From assembly GCF_021134715.1 (NCBI RefSeq), contig NC_060021.1:11502501-11566500 (forward strand): 64,000 nt of DNA. The letters are read 5' to 3'. Positions 36,401 through 50,800 of this stretch are shown one piece after another (position 1 is the stretch's first letter; every line of letters begins with the position of its first letter). The translations under genes and the position numbers were made by a program. The notes under the pieces were generated by a model. The model searched no databases, was not told the origin of the DNA, and worked only from the letters and a program-made list of their open reading frames with translations. The DNA is from Daphnia pulex. Taxonomy: Eukaryota > Arthropoda > Branchiopoda > Diplostraca > Daphniidae.

Positions 36401-39400
36401 GCGGGGAAGAAGTTCTCCGTCCAAGGTTGGAACAAAAAAAAAAAGAACAAAAGGACCATTAGTGAAAGAAAAGGGCAAATTATCGATTCACAGCTCTTTT
36501 GATTGAAATGTATAGATTTGCTGTCGATTATTTTACACTCCGTCGTGCAATACCATCGTCTTCCTACGCCCCAGAAACACAAATCTGGCTCCCGTGCCGA
36601 CCTTTATTCTCCTTCCAATTGAAAACCAAAGTTCAAATAGTGTCTAAATGTACCCGTCTTGCATGGTTTTCGTCGGCACGGTGAATTACCTATAGGCATC
36701 GATCGGCATTCGAATGAAAAATCCAAATGGTGGAAGTAGTTTCCCCCGTAAATCAGAGGCTGCTGTATATATCACTCGTCATTAGGGTTGTCATAATAAT
36801 CCATTGTCAATCAATAAAGAGTGCTGCATGCTGGATCTCCGGCTGTCCAGGCCACTGCATTATATATAAACACCATCTGCTGCTGAGCGCTATTTCCACC
36901 CAAGTTCAACAAGTCAACGAGTTCCGGTTGAAATCTTTATGAGTACGGAGTGCTTTGCATTTATTGTGCAATACGCATTATATTTCGCACAGGTAAAAGA
37001 ACCTCAAAAACCAGGTCGACGCACTAGGACTCGATTGTAATTACCCCGGAAATTACCTACTACCAAATGACCTAATCTTTTTAACGTTCATAAATTTTTC
37101 ATCGAGAGCGTAGGTAATCGTCAGCATGCGTACGAGTAACGTGACCCGAATAGTCTTTATTAGGGGGGTGTTATTTCGGTCTTTCTACGGATTTCATGCA
37201 AATTTTTATTTGGATCTTGTCAGTCAAGGGTGGGTTTAATCAAATTTGTTAAAACGAATAATTTGATATAAAAACAATCCCGATCCGTTCAGCGGATGTT
37301 TAGCGCTAGCGATTGAACGGCTTTTATCGTTTTTGAAGGTTTGGATTTAAGGAAGGTCGATTTTTTGAGGTGGGGGGTTGGGGTCGATTTTTCTACCGGG
37401 GAAAAATACCAAACAAAACAGAAATGGTATTAGATTTCAACAAAAACTTATTTCCTCATTTTCCCTTCTCGTTTTTGTGCGGTTTGTATTTTGAGGGGGG
37501 AGTTTGATTTTGTATCATTTCATATTTGATATTTCTATCGATATCGTATTATCGTAAGCATGCTGATTTTAGAAGAAAATGAGACAAGTGTCGTCTGCTA
37601 TTTTTAGTTTGAAATTTCGATAGTCACTGAGCCAGAGTCTCAGAGACAAAGTTCAAGATTGTTATAGATTTATTTGTTTTTTATAACCGTGATACTCCAT
37701 GCTGTTTAGCGGGTAAATAATATTAGGAATACAAATATAACGATTGTGGGAGCTATAGAAGAGTTAAACCTGTTCCCAATTAGTGAAAAGTTTGTTCTTT
37801 GTTCCTGACTAGCATATTTCATGTGATTGCCCTGTCGATGCATGGCAGTTTGTTTGCACTTTGCACTATATGTAACATTTTTTATTTTTTTGCAGATTTG
37901 ATGCCAGAGCCAGCCATCATAACCAGACAATCTGCAAGTTTTTCTTGTGCAGGTGTTGGTAACCTGTCACCAGCAACAATCTCAGGATCATCGTATTGGG
38001 TAATCATTTCCTTAACTTTAATGGACCTGTGACCTACTAGATATTTTAATTACCTACATCAATGCAGTGTATTACACGTCAACCTTAAATTCTCCCATTT
38101 ATTAACAATTAGAGTTACCCAGTGTTTCATTTTCAACTTTTCCTGACTTGTTGATTCTCTCAATATTTTTCGTAACCCATTTTATATTTTTATTTAGATA
38201 AAAAGCATCCCATTGCATCGGAATGCAATCGAAGGCATTGGCAATCGAGTTGCCGATCTCTCTTTTCCCCCTTTCTTCAATTGTCCTCGTGTATGCCCGT
38301 GTGAATGTGGGTGTATTCACGAGGACACCCTTTAGCCTGTTCTGGTGCCATTTAACTCTTCTGCGGATGGATGGAGCAACTATGGATGCCTGGCTGTATT
38401 TCCCAGGCATAAAGGTAGGACAAAATCGATCTCTATTCTTCCTTTTTGGCAATTTTTGGTGGGGTTGATTATAAATCGTTACGTAGTCACACGGACTATG
38501 TTTATTCCTTCAAGCTAGGCGGTTGACTGCAACTGTTTTCTCTCTTCATTTTTGTTTTTGGTTTCTCAGTGAGGGTTCACTAAAAATTTCATTTGTCGAA
38601 CGACTTCAGATCAGGCTTGTTTTGTTTTTTACCTCACAACTTTTTCTGTGGGTAGAAAACCATCACATTTGAAAATATTTGAACTTTAATCACTTTAATC
38701 AAAGTGCAACAAGACAATCTTTTTACCAAGAGGGACCTGCCACCACACCGGCACCTCCTCGTTCCATGTCGAAAATAAAATAATTCTGTTATTCTTTTAT
38801 TTACGAACAAGTTAGCGAGGCTATAATCAGAACCGTTGCTCTGCTCTTTCATGTTGAATCCCTATACCCTTCAGGCCGTTCTATTCAATTTATTGTTGGC
38901 CAACAAAACTTTAAAATTGCTGTATTTACGAGGGAGATAGAACGTGATGTATGATTTGATTACTATCCTTTCGTCTAGTTAGGCCACTCTAATTCCCAAA
39001 GTTTCCCCACTTGTTATACACTACTTTGTGTCCCCCCGGAAAAAATTTCGTGGAGACTGCACTAACGTAAATTCGTCGCTTAACCGTCATATCAGTGAGG
39101 TAACTAGTCTCAAGGGTAAAAAAAAAAAAGTAGCTACGTACACACGAAGAGATAAACTTTATTGGGCTACTACCAGCTTCAAAACGTGTCCAGGAAGATG
39201 TTGGCTTAATGCACGGACTGGATAAGTGCCAAGAACTATTGTGCTCAAGGAAAAACCTTTGTTCTTGTCACGACTTCTTTCCTTTCCGCGATCATCAAGG
39301 AAGAAATTGAAAAGAAAAAATAAGGCCACGATGAGTTTCACGGGCGTCACAGACTGTTGACGTATACGGGATTTGCCCTTATACCTGCTTAGACATCAGA

Positions 39401-42400
39401 ACCGGAACCTAGCTATTAATTCCTTTGTTTTATCATCTTTCCATCAACTTTGCGTGGGCGTCGCTCGTCCAAAGACTCGCCATACATAAACATAAGAGAC
39501 AGCTTTAGGTGGAACTATATTTGAAATCTGTTCTGCTGAGTAGTTGATATTTTTTCCTCTGCGTTGTTGTCCGAGTGACTGCAATATCGAACCACGTAGT
39601 AGCTAGGCTGCTGGGCTACATACGATATGGAGCGATAGAGGATTGACCGATCCAGTGGCATGTTCTACGACGTAAAACGTAATCTTACTACGTTCTTTTC
39701 GTGTCCTTGGAATCCAAACGACGACCACCCATCTCTTTTAATGTAGCATCATTCAAATATCGGCCTGAGGTATATCTACGAATTTACTCTAAGACTCGTG
39801 GGAAAATGGGTTCGTCCTCTAAAGTCCAATTCTCGGCGCGTGCTTCTTTAGATCAGACGTTTGGAACTAACGACCAAAGGCCATCAGTCTTACCGTCAGG
39901 TTCGCTTTTATAATGGCAGACTTTAATGAAAACTTTTTTTTTTGGGTGGGGGGGGGGGGACTAGGCCAAAAAAAATAAAACATGTAGCATATACATCGGG
40001 GAGAATTACCTAAGTGCACAGCAGACGCAGTTCCGGAAAAAATATTACGACGATAATATTATTCATGCGATAAGTTAGTCGTTTCCTGAGAAAAGGTTTT
40101 CACGTGCACGTTTTATTGCTTTAAAACGAAATACGATAGGGAATTGATATTTGCCAGTGAGCTAGGTATGTACACGGTAGTATACTTGTTGGTGTACAAT
40201 GCGCAGTAGTTTTCTTTAGAAGAATCTGCAAAAAAATGTTTTCTTTCCTTAAAAGCGAGGGGTTCAGTGGGTCCTTGAGTCCTGTGCCATACGTGTATTA
40301 AAACGCTGCACATACAGTCATCGGCAATGGTGTTTTGTTAAGCATATGTTCATTGCGATATATTCAAGCCTCGGGAGTCGGGATTTCGCACTCGCTACAA
40401 TCATGTGAGCCCTTTTACAGAGTTAATGAAATTGGTCTCTTAGCGCAGCCAGTCTTTTTTTTCTTTTTTCTTTTGACACAAATGAATGAATAAAGTTGCG
40501 CAAATTGGACTAAGATCAAGGTTAAAAAAAACAAACTAAAGAGAAAGACCTTTAAATTGATATTTATGTATTTATAAAAGTCCCGAGTTCCTTTTCCTTT
40601 TCCCTCCCAAGAAAAAACAATTATCAATTGAAGCTGGGTTTACTGGCAGACACGTAATATAGGTTGACAGTGCAAACACCATGGTAGACTGATCAAATGT
40701 CAGCCAGAGTTAAGGTAGCGGCAATTTTCTAGCTATATTCTTTTTGGTATATTTTGGACACGAGTTGCTCAGTAAACCGTGGCTACAAGCTGCAGGTAAG
40801 CAGCCGTAAGCTGCTGGTGCGTGTGAGCGAACTAACGTCAGAATGAAGAAATAGAATATCTAACAAGTAGGTACACATCTAAATATAGATGCTGGCGAAG
40901 GATGGATACAATGCTGTATAGCTTCCGTGTGTAAGCTGAAAAAAAGAAAAACAAATACAGGAATAAAATCAAAAACTCAAGCCAGCGACAGTCTCCCGAT
41001 CTTTTATCGTATGAATGCAAGACATTTTAGATGGAGTTTGATTGTTGTTGGAATCATTAGTTATTTGCTGAATATCCAACCATATTCCTTTCCTCATCTG
41101 ACTTTAATTCCCCGCACCTTTTCTCTCGAAATCCTGCAGGAAAAATCACGTTACGTGAGTTCCATCGCCCCCAGTGGCAGTGCTTCGATCACAAAAGTCA
41201 CGCACACCAAGTTCGCCTACCAAACAAGACGCGTGATGATGTCGAGCAAAAATCATTTTTGTTGTTGTTTCAATCCTGAGAGGATCGTCCACATAATCAT
41301 TCATGAATGGTGTGGGCACGTGTTATCTGTTATTCAGGAGCTCGCCTCACTGCCTAGCAACGGTTGTTGCGTCCTCATTTGAGAAAGTTGTATTTGAGTT
41401 CTCCTGGATTCCCCGCAAGTTAGTCGAGCGTCGAACACTTGTAACCAAAGTAGCCAGTTAGTTGGTGCCACTGGCGATTCATAGCATGCAAATGGCAATT
41501 GAGAGACTCCAATTCCAGATTACTCCCCCGTAGTCTTGTATGTATATATAGAGTGCATAGGGAATATATATTCATTAGGGCGAATGTGCAAGAGCATAAA
41601 GACCTAGTCAGTCGATTGGGCAAACCCAAAATAGCTCGCATTTTAATAGATTCAGCGTGACGTGACTTCAAAAGTAAGCCATCATCAACGAGAGCTCAGC
41701 CTTTCACTTTACAATTTTGTGAGCGCCCACGTCAAAATCTTTGCTGAAAAGTTTTCCGTCTTTTTTTCCCAATAATTTCAGATGGTGTTACTGTATCTTT
41801 TGAAAATCGAGTTGAACAGCACGTCATCAGCCTGTGATTTCATATTTTAATTGGATTCCGCAAACGGCGCCCGCGCGCTTTCCAGTTAAATCTCCAACAA
41901 TATTTCGAAATCCCCCCTTCGTCTGCCCGTAGACATGTGAGTAAATCAATTCAGTTTTTAGTGAACTGAAATGGGTGTGCCATTTCTCTGGAATCGAAAT
42001 CAAACTTGATTGGGGGGAAGAAACGAGCAGCACAGTTTGCGCTTGATTTTCACGATTCAATTGTGATTTGAGCGACTTGTGTGCTGGTATACGGCGAGCG
42101 ACGACCATTTCTGGTTGAGATTTTTTCTCGTTACCTTGTAAAACGAATAAGGGCCTCATCACGTAGTACCTACCTCACACAATCTTCGATTCCTTTGAAG
42201 AAAAGCAATCATGTAACAGGACGAAATTTTTTAAAATCATTCGAATAATATAGAAACATCCCATCACCTTACATTATTATCCGCTTGTTGGAGATAATAA
42301 TGGGCTCTTAAATTATTCGCGCTATCTAAATGTGATTGTGTTTCGCCTGGAAAATCAACTTCGTACTTTTTACCATCCAATCCCCCCCCCCCCCGGGCAT

Positions 42401-45400
42401 CAGCAAACACGCAAAAGGAAGATTTTTTTTCTGTTTTGATCAATAATTGTATTTTAAACCCGAGACCATAAACTTCGCGGAAACCATTTTGAATTTATAG
42501 AGGACGTGGTGAGTTATTAGAACGGCGGTAACGGTGAGAGGCTAAAGAGGTGGAAGGCACGTGATTGTTACGAATAGAAGACGATATTGCCTAAGAAAGG
42601 GAAGCACGTGATCTGCTGGCACGGTACAATCAACCCGTCGGGCAATCGATCGAAAGACAATCACCTTTTTCTCCGGGATTCGCGGGATATTCGCTGAGGT
42701 GACACGCTTTCATTCTTTACGAGTCTGCCACGGAAATTATTGTTTCTTTAATTAAACGACAATAACAAAAACTAATACAGAAGAGAAATAAAAAAGGGAC
42801 GCGAAGAAACAATGTGGGAAGAGTCCGTGAGAGAAGAAAAACAAGAGAGAACCAGTCGTAGTAGAAACTAGACCCAGGAACCTACCAACATTTATATTGC
42901 AGTGTGCACTTGATGCCCACTCATTACAGCCGCCTGCTGGATCATTAGATACCGGCCAGTGAGGCCAGAATCCCAATGGGAGCGCAAAAAGCTAAGAGCT
43001 TCAAGAGATTGGGGTGTGTGTATATCGACAGAGTCGTTAGATTCGTTAGTAGTAACGCCCTGAGAAACAATCGAATTGACTCTTCAGTGGAAGAGATTGC
43101 CACTACTGGCTATCCTAATACAGACAAAGAAACATTATCTTGGATGATAATTATTGGATCAATTAGTCAAGATACAGCTAGCCAATGCAGCCCAACGGTC
43201 TGGCCTGATGCACTTGGTACAGTCTGAATGAAATTCCCAAATAAATCGATGCTTTTAAAGCCCTTCTAAAATTCAAACTCCTAAGCAGAACGAAAGGCTT
43301 TTACAATATTTGGGACTAGCAACTTCTTTCCCTACCGTGCAGAGCGTTTGTGCAACACGTATGAATGACATAGGGCCATACAAGTCGAATACAACTGTCG
43401 CTCCGAGACCAGCAATCGAACACTAAATTGCAACTATAATTCTTATAAGAGCTCGGTGACCTTTTACTGCTGTGGTGTAGTAGTTACGGAACGAGGAAAT
43501 ATGGGGAAGGAACCAAGGTCTCACATCGGGAATGGCGTCAAGATAAAGTGCACGTGCGATATAATTGACAGAAAAGAAAAAAAAAAGAACCAAAGTTGCG
43601 ACGATAAACGGATAAAAAGTAGACAAGTACGGTCACGGAGATGACGATCCGCGTTGCATCAACATTGATCAGGTTGTCTAGAACTTTTTTGAAAAATGTC
43701 GCTTAATTGCTAGGGGTGTTTTTTTTTCTTTTCGCGGATGAAATGAAATTACTCAGCATTTATATAGACTGTTGAGCTAGTGTATCGAAGGGTTTCATCG
43801 TGATTAGTCGCTGTTTTTCTTGATATAGTTTCAGCTCATCGTTCTAACTTTTTTAGTCTGTCCGTTGCGAAGTTGTTGCTCTGGAGTCGACTAAAAAGCG
43901 AGTGAAACGCGGAGTTTCAGAGAAAGTGATAGCAAACGATAAGGTCGTCGTATTCTTCTTTTTACCCAGCGTTTCCGTCTTTTTGCTTGGCATGTGGGCG
44001 CTGCATTCGAGATGGGCACAACTGTTGGGAGACTTTACCATTTAACACCGTTCTCCACTCGCTTCATCCCATCCAAGTTGCAAGTTGGAGATAATAAACT
44101 TATCATTCCCTATTCTTCCCCGATTCCCTCCTTTTTCTTTTCCTTTTCAATCCCTTTTTCTATTGTCGATGAGACTTTGCCGGTCTCAATTTATTCCTCC
44201 GACTATCAACAGATTTCAAGTGACTAGCGAATGCTAAAGCAGAAAAAGGCTTTCAACGAGCTGCGAAGATTATGCGGATATGGCGAGCGAATGACGGGAA
44301 ACGTGCACGGCGCAAGGTTGCGTGTGTGGATACTCGATACCGCACGAGGCTGAGTTGGTTTTTGGCGGGGGAAAAGAATAGAAAAATCGTCCATTTTTGT
44401 CTTCGCTAACTCGACACTTCCGTCAGCCGAACAGCGCCTTGTTTGCACAGACTGATAGTTAATCGTGTACACGGTATCATTTTGTAATCGGATCGCTACG
44501 GAGAGAGGTGAAAGAAGTAACATCAACGACAGCGTTTAATTGGTTAGAAGAGATGAGCCTCGTTCGTCTATGGCGTCTTGCCAAAACCGAGCGAGGATGC
44601 ACAGCGAAGTAAGTGAGACCCGACGACGGCGACGACGACGCTCTATAACAGCAGCAGAACTAATGATGTAATGAAGGATATCGATCAGCGTGCAACACAT
44701 GTTGTCCGCAAACCCCGTCGAACTCACGGGGAGTCTCATCGGATATTTTCCATACGCCCACTTCGACTTGCCTATTCCTCCCCACTGTACGTGAAAGTTG
44801 GACTCACGGCTCACGGCTCGTAGTCAACAGCCTGTGCCACAAGTGCACTCGCCACATCTTCATTAACAGGCAGAAGAATAGGGCGGCCTTATTTTTCTCG
44901 TTCCACATCAGCACTGTGTTATAGGGGTGGTATAGTACGGAAACTATTCAAAGACTGAATAATTCGTAAACATCCACCGCTGCATGGCTATGATTTAATA
45001 AAAACAGCAAATGGGTCGTGGCGCTAGGCTGCCTACCGCCCTACCCATTTAATACTCTACAATTGGGTGGATTAGTACCGCGACGTTATTGATTAATAGG
45101 TAGACGCTAGTTATAAAAATAATGAATGGCGGACCATTTTCTAGTTAGGCTTTTGTCATGTTCTTTTTCTTTAGCTACCCACCCCAGTACATAATAACTG
45201 TTTTCAACTTCTAATAACTCGTTTGCCATGCATCGTCTTTCGCTATCGATCGGTACGCTCCCCACACTTTTCCTTTTTTTCTTGTCTGTTCCAGAGAACT
45301 GTGTTTTGAGAAAGGGAAAAAAGTCACGCAAAGCCTAACGAAGGCACGCTTTTCCGTGGGTGAAGCAAAGGTTTCTATTTATTCATGATTCCCAAATTCA

Positions 45401-46400
45401 AAGTTAACTCGCGAAAGTCATTGGCAATGCGCGAAAAGACCAAGTCAGCAGCGAAAAAAGTTACACACTACTGCGTCAATGCTCCTCTATGGTGTGTGCA
45501 ATCAAGGAACAAACTTGAACATCGATATCCGTATAAATTAGTATTCGACAACTTTGCTCATTTTTCTTCCCTCAATGTATTTGGTATGACCAGTTTGCCC
45601 AGCACTATCCGTTACCTAGTATAATAAATGCATCCGCTTCCCACTATCGCGCAAGGCGAGTCTCACTTGCCCTGGGTATAACACTGTTTGAAATGTTTAG
45701 ATTCCACGTATATTCAGATGTCAGACGAGAAAAATGGAACCAGTGGAACAATGGCGAATTATTTCAAGCAAGAGTGGTTTCCTCATATTACGTCAAGTCG
45801 GCGTCAAGAACTAGCTAGAATTGATCCCTTAACTTCGCCAAAAACTGCATACAACTTAATAATTCAGTTTTGTCAGCCATGTACGTAGAAGCGATCTTCT
45901 CATTATTTGTAGAACTTTTATACGATAAACAGGTAGAACCCAGCAACCCGAATTGATCCATCAACCTTTGGGGAATAAAAATACTCGTATTAATAACGTA
46001 TTTTTCAACTTGAGACTTCAAAACTGCGACATGAAATTTTAAGATCGACACTGTCGTTCAATTGTGGATCCCAAATCGCCTTTAAATTTAAATATTTAAG
46101 AATAAGGTAAATAACTTTTGATTCTTGAAACCTTCTCGCCCGACCCGGGTTTCCGTTACGCGTGCATCTCTTCCCTGACTGACGTCAATGTGCTTAAATA
46201 ACTTGATTTTTTTTTTTTTAAATTCGGAATACGTAAATCCCAATGATGTGATAGGATATTGACCGGTTGACATGTACCAAAGTGACGTGTACTGTTCTAC
46301 ACATTGAGAGGATAGACAGAACCAATCTTTATCAGTCTAGCACACGAGTTATACACACGACAGGGTGAGACCATGATCTTTGCGTAACGACACGACTGGC
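33455..46400. other. Gene-poor interval; no protein gene supported
   Basis: Nearly 13 kb contains only short frames with no recognisable domain, and the frames on the two strands overlap as in random sequence. It includes poly-A, poly-T and poly-G runs, two CACGTG E-boxes at 42558-42563 and 42605-42610, a 10-bp perfect hairpin at 38282-38328, and one exon-like segment at 37896-37999 with good splice signals but no partner exon I could join. The interval could hold regulatory DNA, non-coding RNA or a gene with very small exons. Confidence 0.5.
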
Positions 46401-47879
46401 CTACCCCGACGATAACGAAACGAAAAAAAAAAAGAGGAACAAAAATTTGATACAGAAAAATGATAAACGAACACAAGGAGAGAAAAAAAAACTAGGTGGC
46501 GTATTACTGAGCAGCATAACACGAAATAGGAAAAAAGAAGGGCAGAATAATAAGGATGGCGTGTTCAAAGCTAAGAAATTGGAATGTACACATCGTGTCG
46601 GTTTTGCTCTTATACAACTCGTTGATACCCGCCGAATGATACTGGATGCGGCCAAGACTGTATTCATCTAAATGTTTTTTTCTGTTGTTCTTTTTGCCCT
46701 TCGTCGCTATGGGAGACGTCCGTGTTGAGTAACCATCTTCAGGTAGGTGAGAGAAACGGTCGAAGAAGGAGGTACACAAGTACATGATGAAAGTTGATAA
46801 TGTTACTACATCGAGGAGAGAAAAGAGACAGATAGAGAGACATTTTGGTTTTTTTGGATGGGGGGGGGGAGAGAGAGAAAACACGGACTCTTGAGGCAAA
46901 TTAACAATCGTGTTCACGCAAGGACATTCACAAAAAAAAAAAGAAGAAAAAGAGATAACTAACAAACATACTGGTACATCTCTTAGAGCTACTTTCATTT
47001 TTAAAAAATTGACTTGTGGGAAAAAGTAACTCTCGTGTGGCCACTGGGCATCATACCGAAACAATCAAATTACAGAAAAGAAAAAAAAAAGAAAACGGGG
47101 AGAAATGGGTAGCAGTGGAGAGGTTGAAATAAAGAAAAAGATCAGGCTACGGCAAAAATAACGTTCCAAGAGCAAAACAACTACGGCATCGAAATAACAC
47201 TTTTTTATTTCTTCATTCTTCAGACAGATCTGTTTGGTGATGGTGGATGGGACCATATTGTACTATTAAGAGATAAGATGTAAGAACAAAAGAAGAAAAA
47301 TTTTTTTCCGAGGGACTGACGGGCGAACTATGGCACACTCCTGTTGTCACAACTACCAACACTTTGCACACCGACTACTACTTTCTCGCCTTTCTCCCAT
47401 TCGTCAGCGATTGGAGCGACACTTTTTTTTTCCTTATTACTATTGTGGGAAGTAAGTCTAAGAAAGGCAACATGCAAGGATACAAAAGTGCGAGTAAAAT
47501 GTACACAGCAGTCTTGCCCTCCAGTTGCCGTTATAAATAGTTTGGGGATATGACCAATAAGGGGGTGATGGAATAAAGGAGATTGAACACCAAAGGAAAT
47601 AAATTTTTTCGGCTAACCATTCACTCTCGTACATAGGTCAATGCATTACCTTTTGCGGTCAAAGTATTGCTGGATTCTTTTGGTAATTTTTGAATTTTGT
47701 TACATCAGAGGCCAAAGGAAAGCTCATTTGAATATTTAGCCTTTGAAAACAAGGGAAGTACCGTAAACAGGAGCGTGAAAAAACTGTGAAGGTCACGTAG
47801 ATTACATATAAAGAAGGAAAAACAGGGTGTGGTGGAATAGAAAGGAAGAAGAAAGAGATGTGGCCAGCTTTCAAACGGG
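46401..47879 (-). other. Probable 3' UTR and downstream flank of Eps15
   Basis: This follows the Eps15 stop on the minus strand and is U-rich in that sense, with a minus-strand AATAAA at 47209-47204 that is a candidate cleavage signal. Short frames on either strand are low-complexity Phe/Leu/Ser or Lys-rich strings. The true 3' end was not determined. Confidence 0.4.
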
Positions 47880-50800
47880 TCAAATTAATCTGTCTGAAGA
47901 CGGTGGTGACCGACTGTTCATTTCAGATTTGCTGAGAGCGATCGCCATTTCCAGATCGGCTATTTCCTGCATCTCCGCTTTCCTTCGCCTTTCCTGCTCC
48001 GATCGGACACTCTCAGCAGCCACCCAAGCGATTTGGGCGTCTTCGCTCAACTTGGGCAATGGTTCAGATGCAGACACTTTGCTACTTTTCATCGGTGACG
48101 ATGAGGAAGACGATCGGCTCTTTAACGAGCTCGAGCCAATCGATGTTGGACTTTTAGTGGGACCACTAGAGGTGGGAGAGGAAAACTTGAAATCGTTGCC
48201 CCAACTAGAGGGAGACTTGTTATTGTTGTCAGCAGCTGTGGCAGCAGCGAACGGATCTGGCCGCCCGTTCCATGCCGAACTACCGAACGGACTGTCGAAT
48301 TCTATCGTGGATTTAGAAGGAGATGTGGAAGAGGCAAACGGATCCTTGTCTGCGGAAAACGGATCAAAACTGTCCGGATCCTTCTTGATCTTTATTCCGT
48401 TATTGGTGATGGTGGGAACGGCGAAGGGATCGTCTGTGTTTGAGGCAAACGGATCGCCAAATCCGACATCTTTGAAGGGATCTTCAGTGAATTCTAGCTC
48501 GGCATACCGGTGCTGTTGTGACTCGCTGGTGGGTTTTGTGCTGCTAGTGCTGGTGCTTCCCCATGCATCAAAGCTCTCGCCAGTTGAAGAGCCAGAAAAC
48601 TAAGGCAATTAAACACAAACCAAAGCAGGGAAGGGAAGCAGGGAAAACAGAAAAAAAAAACTTAAAATAAATTACAACAGAAAAATTTCGAAATACAAAA
48701 CTAAACTAAAATAATATCAGGTAGATGTATAGAAGACAGTAAAAATATTAATTCTAAACGCTCGAAAGGTCAGATTTCAGACCAGTGGAAAATGCCTTAG
48801 AGTTGACTCATGGCTGCGTAAAAAAAACAGAAAAAGAAAGAAGAAGGCAAGAAAGTTTAGTTGACTTTACGGATCCGATGGACTGGAATCATTCTGAAAT
48901 CAAATTCCAAATTGTGATTTTTTTTTACATGTTTATCGAACACGGGAAACGGAAACGAGAACCCAAATGAACCGAGTCAAATCTAAACGAAGACGAAATA
49001 AAATAAATCACGACCCAGCAGGCTGCCAATCGCCTAACTAAAAAAAGATTGTTCTAGAACAAGAGAAAACACGTACACATGTCACGTAAAATAAAAATAA
49101 TGGAGTTTAGCTTTATATATAAAGAAGGAATGGTATAAATGAATCACAGTTGAAACGAAGAAAAATCAACCGTAGTACAAGTTAATCATGCTCTCTGGAT
49201 TACCAATAAAATAAACTACACATAGAAAATTGCGAAACAAAAAAAAAAACATCAAATCAATCGGAGACGTACCTTAGATTCAAAACTTGCAAAATCAGCA
49301 AAACCCGATCCACCAAAAGGATCCTTAGACGCACCAGCCGAAGTAAACGGATCGCTCAATGGTGCAAAAGGATCAGGTGATTTTGTGGCGCCGATGGGAG
49401 GAGCCGGGCGCTGGGGACCTTTCACACCACTAGAAACAGCTTTCGGTGGAGCTGGACGTGGAGGTGGTTGTTTCGACTTCTTGGGAGGCAAGGCCGGAGT
49501 CGGGCTTTCCACTCGACCGGCAGGTAAGGGAGAATTAGGTGCGTTAAATGGGTCGCTACCGAACGGATCAGCACCCACGTTTGGCTGCAATGACCAAAAA
49601 TTGATAATCAATTAGCGCTCGAGTTCCGCCGCAATTAGTCTGATTCTAATTACTCACCGATTTGCTACGACCGAAGGCGTCAAATGGTTCGCTTTTTGCT
49701 TGACCAAACGCGGAAGCGAATGGATCATTCTGAAAAATTCAAAATGCATTACGCGTTTTACAAACTAGTCAGGATTCAAATACTTTCTAACGATTCATAG
49801 AAACACGTACCGTTGGTTTTGCAGGAGCTCCAAAGGCTGAGGCGAATGGGTCTTTGGCGCCAAAAGGATCAACAGACGAAGTTGGCTGCGCCGCCTTTTT
49901 GAAAAAGTCCGATTCCTTGAAAGGGTCCCCATTAGATGAGTCAGAAAACCCACGATTCTGACCATTCAGACTAGAAAATGGATCACTACCGAACGCTCCA
50001 TCCTATAAAAATTTCGAATAAAAAAAAAAAAGATATTATGATCTTTACTGGACAAAACTGAACCAAAGTTCAATTACGTTAAAATGCGACGTTCCCCCGT
50101 TCACTTTGTTGCGGTCAGAGTTTGGCGAGAGTAAGATATCGGAATCGGAAGCTACTGAGGCAATAGGGCGAAGAACGTTATCGCCCAATCGAGAGGGATC
50201 TCCCGTTTCTAAGGCTTCGTCATAGGCCACCAAGGCCTCGTCAATCTGATGTTGATGTTCCTGCAACACCGTCATGCGAGCTGAAAAACCAAAACCAAAA
50301 ATTTTATACTTTACTGGACAAAGTATTAAAAGATTTCCGCCAAGTAAACCTTTAATTTGACTAATTTGCAAGTGAGTATCTTGCAGTGTATTCTGGAGCT
50401 TGTCGAGTTGGAGGCTGGCCGCTTGCATCTGTTGCTCCATGCGCAGTTCTTCACTGCGTAAATTATTAAGTTCCTGTTTCTTAGCCGCAACTTCTGCCTC
50501 CTGTGTTCGAAGCGTGTTCTCTTGCTCCTCTGCTTGGGTCCGGAATGTACGAACCTAAAAGGCAGGTCAATAGTTACTTAGTCATGAGTGAAATTCGATT
50601 AGGGAAATGTTTGAAAAATTAGATAATCGGGTACAAGCAGTAAGTGAACCAAGTAACAGAAGAAATTGCCTTGCAAAATCAAGTGTTCTAACCTGCTTTT
50701 CATGCTCTTCAATTTGTCGCTCTACTCCTTGTAAATCTTGCTCCAAAGCTGAGCGCTACCGATGACATGCCAAATTAAAAACATAAACCAAAAATAAAAC

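Noticed and set aside
40927-41382. 151-codon plus-strand frame
   Set aside because: Mixed composition with no domain, no plausible promoter and no splice partner; expected by chance in this gene-poor DNA.
47827-48603. 258-codon plus-strand frame
   Set aside because: It is the antisense of the last Eps15 exon, whose minus-strand frame carries DPF motifs and UIMs.
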